64,000 nt of DNA, from contig JAYMTL010000051.1 of assembly GCA_036897445.1 (NCBI GenBank), forward strand, positions 55,564 through 119,563, in the 5' to 3' direction. Positions within the stretch are counted from its first letter, which is position 1. Each line of letters starts with the position of its first letter. A program made the translations under genes and the position numbers. The notes beneath the pieces are model-generated. The model made no database searches. It was given only the letters and a program-made list of their open reading frames with translations, and was not told where the DNA came from. Source of the stretch: Pelargonium tetragonum (lineage: Eukaryota; Streptophyta; Magnoliopsida; Geraniales; Geraniaceae). This document shows, in pieces, positions 39,801 through 50,676 of this stretch.

Positions 39801-42291
39801 AAGTTACGGGTTGTATACAGATACAACTGTAGTCGCGGATAAACTACAAATCTCTTAATCTACTTTGTACTGTATTTAACAAGGAAGGGGTCCCTTAGTT
39901 TAAAAGAGAGCCTTCCCCGTAAACTTTCTTGAGGAGGGCACTCGTATAAGGAGGGGTTAGTCAACGGGCCTTTAACGAATATATGGTAATAGGTCTTTTA
40001 TGTGAATTGCTAGATTTTGGGTAGTCAAGGTTTTTCTCCGTGTATGGTATAAAGCATTGGTTAATAAGAACTAGTTGATTATAAAGAGCTCCTTTCTTTC
40101 CTCTAGCTGTTAAATCTAAAAATGAAGTATAGAAAATCCTGGTATTTGTTTGCAAAAGTTGCTCCCTATCCCTATATTCTTGTATTCTTGTGAATGCTCT
40201 CTTGCCAGTAGCTCTTGGGAGTAACGAATCGTAAAAGGCCTTTAAGAGCTGTTTAAGCTATCTCTTAATCTTGGTCATCGCTAAAATTTCATCTTTTAAT
40301 TAACAGACAAGGCCTTGGAGACTAATTCCCGGTCATTTTATGTCCTCCATACGGGTCAACTATTTCAATAAGAAATCGAGTAGGAACTTACCTTCATTAT
40401 ATACGTTTATTAAGTCCAAGGAGAATTTCATACACTAATAGGGCAAAAACAATAATGAAATATTATTACATAGGCATTTGATCTATTTCAATTTTAGGTG
40501 TTCCCCTAAGCTTTCTCTTCTCAGTACCAAACTAAAATGTGGCTTTTGGAACTTCCGGTGACCTAGTGTCCAGTTCAATCAGAGTCGCATACTTACGTCA
40601 TTTAGAATTACCTATATAACAAACTCAGAAAAGACTTAATCAGAAAGAACCCCTTTGAATACTAATTCTTATTTTTGTATATACCCGACCTATCATCCAC
40701 GAGGTCAAGTGGACTCTGCTTAACCGGAAGACTTCTATTTATTTCTATTTTATGAGTAACCCTTTTAGTACGTTAGATAATTAGATAAAAGTGGATAATG
40801 AATTTGAGTGACTTTTAAAATAATTTACATTTGATTACCCGGATCAGGATAACCCGTAATAATTATACCTGGTCTTAAATTAGAAATCCTTTATAAACTA
40901 GGTAGACCCCTATTACCAACCCATCCTAAGAAGATTTTAGAGTTGTATTTTTAGTCCCAGATTTCATACTACTATAGAGTTATACCAAAAGGCAGGGCTT
41001 ACTATATAAAATGACTAAGCAAGTTTCCAAAGGATTCCAACTCAGTTAACCAAGTATCTAAAAATACAATAAAAGGAACAAGCTCTATTTCTATAAACAG
41101 CGCTGGTGCTCGATGAATCAAAGAATTCAAAATCTTTTTATTATAAACATGCCTCTCTAAAATCTAAAAGCCCAGACCAGTTCTACCCGTATGCAATTAA
41201 AAAACAGAAGGACAAATACTTAATAAGGTTTTCACAAGGATAAAATCAGATAAACTAAACCGGCTAGCTAAGGAAATAAGATATAAAATGAAAACTCAAA
41301 ATGATGAGCTTAAGCAACTGCACGTACTATGATTTTCACACGGGCATCTTTTGACTGGAACCCCGAAAGGGGCCTTCTCATTCCTAAGTTTTTTGTAGCG
41401 AAGGGGTTACAGATAAATGAAAAGTCCTTTTCAGTAAAAACCAAACAGTTAAGTTTGACATAACGAAGTACGGCAGAGGTAGGATATGAGGTCCGATAAG
41501 ACTGGTGAGTAAAGTTACATACTCAACAACTAGTTTAGGTGAGGACAATAGGATTAAAAAAATGACTAGCAATTCTAGCTAAAAGTTCTGGGGATTCTTA
41601 GGCTTACAGTAGGTATGTAGTCCTCAACCCTTTCCATGCATAAGCCGCAAGGAGATACGCCATATTCAACCCAGTGTATTAAATGTTAATTTAACAAAGT
41701 TACGTGGTAAACAATGACCCGGGTATTACTCTTGAGTAAATTACTTATTATTAAATATTTAGGGAGGTGTAGCTATTGCTATATAAATTTATACTAGGTT
41801 CTGGTCATCAAGTTAAAGAAAGTGCTCAGTATAATAGTTACGTAGGTTAGAGCAAAGAAACTAAATTCCTTGGTCAGCAGTTCAGATAAAAATGAATCTT
41901 GAGGTTAATTTTAAGTAATAGAAATTTAGTCTGAGTTTAGATAAAACAAATTCAAGTATATGAAATTTTCTTATTAGAATTAGCCCATAAAACTAGGTAG
42001 AAGAACTCTATTTAAGTATAAATTTCCAGTTTATTTACGAAGTAGCCAATGAAAAAGTGCTAATCCAGAAATATCTATGAAATCCCAAACTCTACCAAAG
42101 CGAGGCAATCTTTTCAAAAGTAAGAAATTTAATCACAAGTACGGAAGCCTCGTTCTTCTTGGACCCGAGCCCGGATCGGCAGCTGACGTCAATGTAAATT
42201 CTAGGTTAGTTATAGCTTTGAAAGAACTGAGAAGGGGAGCTTTAGGTTGGAAATCTCTTAAGCAGATATAAAGAGAAAGCCCTTCATTTCA

Positions 42292-42378
42292 TGGTGTATA
42301 GCTCAGTTGTCAGTTGGTAGAGCACTGGTTCCTGGAATCAACATGTATGGATTTGAGTCAAGTCCTAGCTGTAAATCT
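42292..42378 (+). pseudogene. trnK(UUU)-like tRNA pseudogene with internal 7-bp duplication
   Basis: The 5' half, TGGTGTATAGCTCAGTTG followed by GGTAGAGCA, closely matches plant mitochondrial tRNA-Lys (GGGTGTATAGCTCAGTTGG then TAGAGCA). It is interrupted by a tandem copy of TCAGTTG in the D loop (42303-42316). The 3' half keeps TCAAGTCCT.GC of the T arm (42358-42370), but the anticodon loop no longer reads TTT: the position carries TCCTGGA in a weak stem. The 3' acceptor strand does not pair with the 5' strand. A functional lysine tRNA is therefore unlikely. The gene is known in most seed-plant mitochondria; a working copy may lie elsewhere or be imported. Confidence 0.6.
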
Positions 42379-45300
42379 GTTTGAATTCTTTGTCCAAGCT
42401 TGAAGCTTGCCTTTCTTTTCCTTTCTCCTCAGTGCATTCCTAATCCAAGGTATACTTCACCTTCGTTTAAAGCTGTAACTAACCTAAATTCCACATCTTT
42501 CTTTTGGAGCTAGCCATTCTAAAAGGAGCCGAGTGCTTGTGGAAGAAGTTTATCTATTAATTACTTTTTCAGTTAGGTTAAGCATACTCGTTTCCTCAAA
42601 ACCTAGTAGAGAGCCGAGATAGGAAACCTATTCTATGTTATAAGCATACCTAGACCTACTATACAATGACTAAAAAAAGCTCTAGATACATAACCCCTAA
42701 TACACGTTTCAAAAACCTTACTCTTCAAGATGATACCTGGTTAATCTCTACCTTAGGGGCTATACTCTTACCTGCAACTGCCCTATCTTTGTCTTGTAGC
42801 TACTGAATTCCCTTTACCTTTCTAAAACCGGAACCCCTTTCCATCTGGAATTGGAAACCCCGTAAACAGAACACAAGAACAAAGCTTATTTTATACTTTT
42901 GGAAAAGCCTTGAAATGCCTAAGGGGGATGCCTCTAATAGAGTTTCTTGTCAAGTAAAAGTTAATAAGGTGTAACCTTTTCCCTTGGATGAGAGTTGATA
43001 AAAAGAGTTTATCCACCCATCCTATCATAGGACAACTTTTCTCCTTAATTTTTAAAAAGAAGTCTAAGGAATAATTGAACTAATTCCGGCTATTAGGACA
43101 ATTCCTTTTGTAAAGTATACTTTTAATCTATTACCTTTGCTTTTCCAGAGTCAATTCGAGTAAAATAAAGAGGGGAAGCCCGTGTACTGGTTGATAAACT
43201 AAATTTAGACGAGCCTACATCTAAATATAGAAAGAATAAAGGCTCTTCCTGGTATGCAGTAGAGAAGCCTACTTATCCTATCTAATTAAGGGGATCGTAT
43301 AAGCTTAGTGAAAAAAAAAATATCTTAATCTTACTCAAATTTAAACCTCCAGAGCTGGAGAATCTCCTTACATCCTGTAGTGGTAGAGTTTTCAAATGCA
43401 AAGAATACGCATCAGTTGCGGCTAACATACAAAAGCCCTACTTGAGTATAACTCTTTAAACAAAAAAGCTAGCCTTCCTTTTTATTTAAAAGACTAATCC
43501 CACCGCTCTACCTTTGTTTTTCTAAAAAACTCCAAAATCAGGAAGAAAAAGACTACAATCTTATATCCTTTAGTAGAATTCTAGCTCAAAATGAAAAAGT
43601 ACGTAAACCCCCTGCGTAATCTCCTCTCTACTACTATTTAAAACTCGGGATTCTCCGCAAATATAGGGGCTTCCTACTTGACTTTCAGGATTAGTTTACT
43701 GCGAAATAGTATAGTTTATAAAATCTAATAAGTTTCCTTTTACTACTTTTACTAGAGTGTATCTATCTTAAGGAAATTGCTAGGATTGAGTGAGAGTCCA
43801 AAAGTCTTTCTTTACACTTTAACTTACCCAATTGCTTAAGCAAGAGTCTATAAAAACTTGAAACAAGTACTCCCTTTTTCGTACTAAAAAAAGACTCTAC
43901 TACTATATTTGCAACTCCTAATTTTATTCTAATAGATAGCTTTTTTCTTTAAAGTATTCGTATTGGTAGATTTTATTTTGCCGGATCGAGCTTTTACTAT
44001 AAATAAAGTTCCTAAACAAGGCATAACCCTTACACAATTTAAGAAAGAGTATCCGAGATTTGAACCTCTGGGCAACCCCTTTATCAAAAGGTATTTAGTT
44101 CCTTGTCCAACAGCCTAGAAAGCAACATAGCTAGAGACACAAAATCACTGTCATTTCTATTTAAGCGATTTTCTATATATATTTTGAAGGTATGAGATTG
44201 AGGATTTGTAAAAAGTTTAGAATAGCGCCCCTCTCTGGCCTGTGGAGTTACTTAGTTGGTTGGACACTTTTCATTTTGCAGCCCTTAATTTACGGGTCCT
44301 TGGGATTTAGATAACTCGGGAATTGAATTTGTAACGATAACTTTTGCTTGAAGGGAGCTCATGGTGGATAACACCCTGTATGCAATAAATTCATATAAAA
44401 GGTGGGCCCCGTGTCTTTTGCTATACCTATTTTGTATAAGTTCCTTTTTTTAGATATTTACTCTTTTTTCTCGACTTAGGTCTAATAAATATCTGGGATA
44501 CTCCTAATATTTAACGCAAAACCCTATCTTGATTCTAATTAAGGGTAACTGGGTCTGTTGAAACTTTTTTTGTTCCCATGCTATGCGTTCCCATTAACAA
44601 AGGTTCCCCTATCCAGATACGGGGCCATGAGAGTAACCTTAAACTTGAATCCAAAATTCCACTTCTTTTTTTATTTTAGATAAGGTTCTCCTACTATTCC
44701 TTAGTATTCAGCGAAGTAAGACCTAAATCCTCCTTATATTTATATAAAACCTCTCAAAGAGCCCGCTTAGAGTCTTTTTTTGTAGAGCTCGCTGATAAAC
44801 CCCAAGCCAGAAATTAAGAAATTCTCTTTAAAGAATAAAGAATGCTCCTAGCTGTAAGGGTGCGGTTTTACTCCTTATAGACACCTTATACTTCTACACT
44901 AAGTACCTATAATGTATACCTTGCAAATACCAAAAAGCTCTGCGTGGGACCCACTACGCTAAATTTGTCAGTGTAAAAACTGAAAGGAATAAGCTATCAA
45001 TGAAAATTTCTTTTTTAAGTAAAATTGGCGCATAAAAATACTCGTCCAAGCACGCTCTATATAAAAATGACTAGCGATATCCCGTAAACGAGAGCTCCTA
45101 AATAACAACTCAAAGTTATGGCACTTAATTATGTTTTATCCGTTTCTATTTCTGGAAAGTCCCACTAAACGAATCATATTCACTGCTCTTTACTCTTTAT
45201 TTTGTTAAGATTAGGCTCTTGTAGTTAAAACGAGAAAGTACTCGACTTTCTTTTTTCCGATCGAAAACTTATTTATGTAAAGGGGCTTTGGGTAATGCTG

Positions 45301-45528
45301 AATTACCTTTGGGATATAAATTTGTTTCTTTATTTTATCGGAAAGCTTTTTTTATTACGGACCTTGCACAAAAAAAGAGGTCTAATTTCAGCTTCGCTGC
45401 ACCCTCGATCCTTAGTTTAGGATACTCGACTGTATCTTGGTTTGACTCGAGGAAAGTTCACAGAAAATTGTAAGAAAGTTTCTATTTACCTGTAGATCCT
45501 GATTTAAGCCCCTTTTTTCTTAACAATC

Positions 45529-45549
45529 GGCACTCTTTATAAGAGTGCC
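45529..45549. repeat. Strong 21-nt hairpin, 9-bp perfect arms
   Basis: GGCACTCTT (45529-45537) and AAGAGTGCC (45541-45549) are perfect complements around the loop TAT. This is the most stable small stem-loop I noticed in the window. Plant mitochondrial transcripts often end at or are stabilised by such stem-loops, but no recognised gene ends here. It lies between an unassigned + frame (45288-45473) and an unassigned - frame (45665-46087). Confidence 0.6.
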
Positions 45550-47359
45550 TCAGGACTTTTAGTAAAGTAAGAGCCCTCTTACTCGGCTTTGTTATGTAAT
45601 AATAGGTCTGTAAAATATCTAGGGGTGCCCCTTAATTAAAAGGATGAACTCTTACAATAAGTCACTAAGCAGAAGTTTCTTTAGAGCTTCCTGGCGGGCG
45701 GTTTACTGCGGGGGTTAGTACTATACAAAATTTAAAAGAAATAAAGCTCCTCCTTAAATAAGTGGCATAATTTCTGTATTTACTAGGAGAACTTTTCAAA
45801 GGAAAACCCTTTTGTTTGCTTAGATTACACAAATTTACGATTGTGCTGGGTTTTACAATACTCAGAAAAAGGGGGAAGGGTTTGTTATAAAGGTGGGTAG
45901 ATTCTTTTTTTATATAATAGCAGCCCAACGGGTATACTTCATCGATGAGCTCACTTGCAGGAACAAAGAATTTTAACCCAAGGGAGTGGGCCCTAAATAC
46001 TTGTACAACGACAGGCTTTAAGCTAACTTCCAAGGGAATCTTAACTAGTCTTTTTTGAATGAGGAAGTTTCTAAAAAAGCGAAGCAAGGAGATTAATATA
46101 TAATACTTTCAAAAAGGTTTGATTTGAGCGTACTTTATGACTAGAATAGAGCCCAAAGTTATCCCGTTGGCAGTTGTCCTCTTAATAAATTTACAAGAGG
46201 ACCCTTAGGATTTAGTGCGGAAAGCTTTTATTTTCTCCAAGCAATACAGGATTTTACTAATCTACATCTTAACTTTTGTTTTCTTCTGCAGCTGAGTCCA
46301 GATACTAAGGTTTTATATACCAAGTAAAAAAAAGAATGCTAGGAGCCTTTATTTTCAGTAAAATCTTATTTGCATGAGCTAAAAAAACCTGTTTCATTTT
46401 TAAAGGGAAACTCAGCACATGCTTATTTGGTGTAAAAGCTTTCCTAAGTCACAAGACCCAACTGGCATGCAATATTTGTATAGTATATCCGTCAAGCAAG
46501 AGATTTAGTATAGGGGCGCAGGAGGAAGGGGTATCCCTTTTATAAGTAATTTGGTATTGTTCAACTAAAGGACTTACTGTGCGAGTAGTACATTACTTTG
46601 TACACGAGAGTAGAATCTTGCAAAAAAAGAAAAAGACTTAAAGATTTATAGAGTCCTCTTTATTGCACAGTTTTGCTCTAATAGAATCTAAACTAAAGGA
46701 AAAGGGTAACCTCCCTCAAGAGATATAGTTATTGTTAAACTAGACCAGTAACCCTTATGATTAGCTTAGACAACCTCGGGATACTTAGTAAGTAGGAGTT
46801 TTTCCTGTGTAGTATTAGCTAGTATACTAAAGCAGGCCCCTTTTGAGAACTTTAAACAGGGATTCACCTAATTTGCGCTTCTCTAGAAACAAACTCTAGG
46901 TAGTTTTCCTCTTTCCCAAGAAGTTCTCATAAAAGGACCTAATCTAGAATATCTAGTAAGTATTCTACTGGATTTGACTTTATATTGCGTAGTCTAGTAT
47001 TCCTTGAAACAGGAAAAAGTCCCTCTTTATTCTTTGTAGAAGAAGGGCCCTTAATAAATTTCGCAACCTGTAGCATTATTGGGGTCTCCCTGGAAATAAT
47101 AGGCAATCACTTAGATAAACTTGTACTCTTAAAATAAAGGGAATTAACAAGCGGGGTCGTATATCAAAGGGCGTCAATTAGTCGGCTATTTTAAGCAAGT
47201 TTAAATAAGGTAAACTTAAGTGCATTTGAAAGAAAAAGCTTAGGTTCAAGTTCTATTATGTTATCAAAACTGTACCTTAATTTATAATTTAGTAATCTCA
47301 TTTTATTAGAAATAAGCCCCTTTTTCTCATCTCAATCAGAGTGTTTCCTATGCAGAATA

Positions 47360-47369
47360 CCCCCCCCCC
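47360..47369 (+). repeat. C10 homopolymer followed by T7
   Basis: Ten consecutive C in otherwise AT-rich DNA are followed directly by a run of T. It could mark a slippage site, or a sequencing or assembly weak point. Confidence 0.8.
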
Positions 47370-49213
47370 TTTTTTGTTTTTACCGGCCAGTGGCGGGAAG
47401 CATAGATTGCTTCTTGAGGGGTATACAAGAGCGCTTTTGACTTCTATCTATACTATATATCATCTCAAAGAGCGAGACCCGCAACCGCAACGATAATTTA
47501 GAACAAAAATTGAATTTAAGAGGTACTAAAAAAATGGGAATTAGGGGCCCTTTACCATAAAGGCTGAGTAATAACCAGAAAGATAGGATAGAAACTAACT
47601 AATATTTATCCCCGTTTTCGAAATGACCCAAAAGTCTTGAATGTACCCGTTCAAAGCCTGTTAAATCAGATAAGTATTATAAAGGATTTACACTGCGGAG
47701 GTTGTAACTGCATATTTAGGAACTTTCATCAGTGGGTTCCCTTTTTTAGAGCAAGAGTATTTACTTACAAAGGCCTTACTAAAACTACGGGATTTCGTTG
47801 TTAACACAAGGATTCCGTTATTCCTTTATATTCCGAGAAAATATCATTCGATTTCAAGATTTACGGCATCTTTTAGTGGCTTTGCTTACATTAAGTATAA
47901 TTTAATCCTTCTTCGATCGGTTTAACCAACACGGAACTTTGATTTTTGGTACTTAAATCGGGCATTAATGACAAACATTTTAAGTAACTTCTTTTAGAAA
48001 GCCTGCCCTATCCCTATATAGGTTGAGCTGGGGCAAGCTCTCGTGTTATAGTTTTTTACAGAGACTCTTCGGGCACACGGCACTGTGCAAAAGGAAAGGA
48101 GTTTTAATCTATTATATCTTAGATACCACAGTCCTGTTAAAGTTTAGAAGTAGTGAGGGGGCTTCCTAGTAGGTATAGCTACTTAAGGTTTCTTGTAGGG
48201 CAAGGCGCAGCTATTGAGAAGTCAAACTTCCATCAAAAGGAAAGGTATGCTCTTATGTTTGTAGATTATGGTTTTATTGAAAAGGTATAGGGTATGCGCC
48301 TGGATTCTCCTGGAGAGAACTCGGGTTTTTAATTTATTTTAATGTAATTAAATTCAATATGTCTTTTCTGAAAAGCTTAATCCTAGAATACCCCTTATCG
48401 ACCTTCCCGGGTTAATTGATTCTTGCAAAGTTTATATTATTACAAAAATTTTTCTTTTCAGCCTATGAGAGTTCTGCCTACAAACAGCTAAGGAATAGGA
48501 TAGAGATTTTTAGGGTTTGATATGTGCATGCCCAGCCCCTATCTATATAATGTATCCACTAAAAAGCGTTTTCATAATTAGGGACTTCTATAAAAAATTC
48601 TTCCTAAATTAAATAAAGGGTCGGTGATATTCATTTCTTACAAAGGATCCATAGTTAGAGTAGCTAAACTTTTTAGGATGCTTTTTAGATCCTGCTAGGT
48701 TTCTCGTTATTAAGAGTTGGATAACAGGGTATACTCTGGAAGTTCACTCTTTTTATGTAAGCAGCCAGTAATAATTGGGAGTAACTTTATACGGTAAACC
48801 AAGAACTCTTTAATTCTGACAAAATTAGGGCACTACAGACGTAGGGGTAGAATACTGCTTTTGTCTTCACCCGAATTTGTTCAAATATCTACCAGCTACC
48901 AAGGAGTACTCTCTTTAAATGTCAAATTAGAGGTTCAATCTAAAAAAGTAAATAGTTTTCCTCACAAGTCGCATTGTACTATAAACGGATTCTGGATTGC
49001 TTGCCTAAATTCAAATAATACCAGTACCTTCGGAATCCAAATGAAACCGAGAAAGCTGCTATCTACTATGAAATTGGTAGAAGAGGTTTTTAGCAGGGCA
49101 GGGGCGCTGACGATAGGACATAAGCTTTTGTGTTTTGAAAGGGCTCCTTACTAATAAATAAGGTGCCCGGCTTATATACATATTTCTATTTCTTTAGAAT
49201 AGTTTATTGAATA

Positions 49214-49237
49214 TGTATAGATCCATTATGATACCCA
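49214..49237 (+). repeat. 24-bp dispersed repeat, copy 2
   Basis: This is the partner of 22686-22709, with mismatches only at the twelfth and seventeenth bases. Confidence 0.5.
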
Positions 49238-50660
49238 TCTACGGACTTCTTCTTCTTTTGCTTTCTGACTTATCTTTCTTTGTTGCTTTGTCTTTGTATG
49301 GAAGTTAAAAATTAAAGAGAGATTTTGCTCGGCGCGCTTTTTAATAAGAAAGCTCGGTTAGAAAGAAAGTTTCTTGCTATATTATCTTAGTTTTGTGCTT
49401 TTATTTTGATCCCTTTGTGTACCCTATTAAATAAAACAAAGTAGATATACTCAATCAAGTAGGAGGATATTCCTGCAAATTGAATATAGCTTTCTAGTAA
49501 CTCCTTTGGTAAAGGCTTAGAAATTTAGAGAAGGCTCTGCCTTTAAAACGAATCATGAAACTCATTATATTCTAAAATTTAATAAACTCCTTAAATAGGG
49601 CAGGATATAACATAAACTTTTTAAAGGAAAGGCTGAAATAAAAGGAAATATACCGGTGTGTGTAAGAAGTTTTTATTGCACAAACAGATACTGCCGGCTA
49701 GTTGTAGTTTAAAAGGGAGATCTTACGCCGAGTTACTTTTTAACAGGAAGACCCTGCTTTTCTATTTAGTTAGTTATAAAGGACCCTCATGTAAACTTTC
49801 CTACGAATAGGGAACTTTAAGCCGGGGCTTTATAAGCAAATTCGCGTCACTTGACCGAATCTTTATACCGAAGCAATTACTACCTATGCTGAATAAGTCC
49901 AAAAAGTCTAAAAAAGTCCTATATATATATCACTGAACTTTTAGGAATATCCATATATTGAACTAAAGAAATTTGTGGATAAAAGCTTATGAACTCAAAT
50001 ATCATACTCTTAGTTTAGAAACGAGAATTGACTCTTGTAGGAGTACTAGAAAATAGAATATAACCTAACCTTATGGAAGCTCCTCCTTAAGTTTTTATTC
50101 CCTAGCATATTTTTACTATTTAGAATTGGAAACCTATAAACGGAACAGAAAAGTAACAACCAACTCTGTAAGCTTTTACCCTATATTAAATTAAACATTA
50201 AACACTGTCAAAGTCTATATCTAGGATTGCGAAAAACGCGAGCTAGGGGTCTAAGAATGTTTGGATATTTATAAGTACTAATTACATTTTTGTACTGGTT
50301 CTAAACAAAGCTCCTTAGCAAAAAGTAGTTCATAAACTCGGGGATCCGATGCTTGCTAGTAGGCGTTGGTATAAACTTTGTCTACCAATTCCGCTGTCAA
50401 AAAGTACTTCTAGTGTTAAACAGGTCTTAAATAACCCATACGGAGAACCCTCGATTTCATCTCCAATAACATTATCGAGTGTTGTTAAGGCTCTAATCAC
50501 TAAAACCATTACTCTAACAAGGAATATAAGAAAGCTACAGGGAATACTAAGAGTACAGCTATCGAGATCAAGAGTAGTGTAGGTAATATCAAAGCGGGTA
50601 TAACCTACAAGGACCAGACTCTGGTTAAAGTTCTAGCCCTAGGTTTATATAATATACTTA

Positions 50661-50676
50661 ATTAATTACATTACCT
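50661..50676 (-). repeat. Copy of the GGTAATGTAATTAA motif
   Basis: On the - strand this reads AGGTAATGTAATTAAT, sharing 13 or more bases with the copies at 17787 and 61104. Confidence 0.5.

Larger units (their letters stand above)
30270..42291. other. Unassigned stretch
   Basis: No gene is recognised in 12 kb. Small frames at 30463-30648 (61 codons, ATG), 31055-31288, 33279-33494 (-), 36513-36707 (-), 38779-38982, 39395-39625, 39961-40155 (-), 41384-41572 (-) and 42077-42271 (64 codons, ATG) resemble no family I know. A 16-base palindrome (32071) and a small tandem duplication (36853) are listed separately. Confidence 0.55.
42379..49213. other. Unassigned stretch
   Basis: No gene is recognised. 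The longest frame is 45665-46087 on the - strand (140 codons), but it starts with TTG and contains no ATG. A 97-codon + frame at 48861-49154 also lacks an ATG start. A tRNA-like stretch lies on the - strand near 44041-44115, and a strong hairpin sits at 45529. Confidence 0.5.

Noticed and set aside
42526-42640. Two GAGCCG words suggested group II intron domain V.
   Set aside because: Neither is followed by the complementary CGGTTC strand or the AAAG-type terminal loop at the needed distance.
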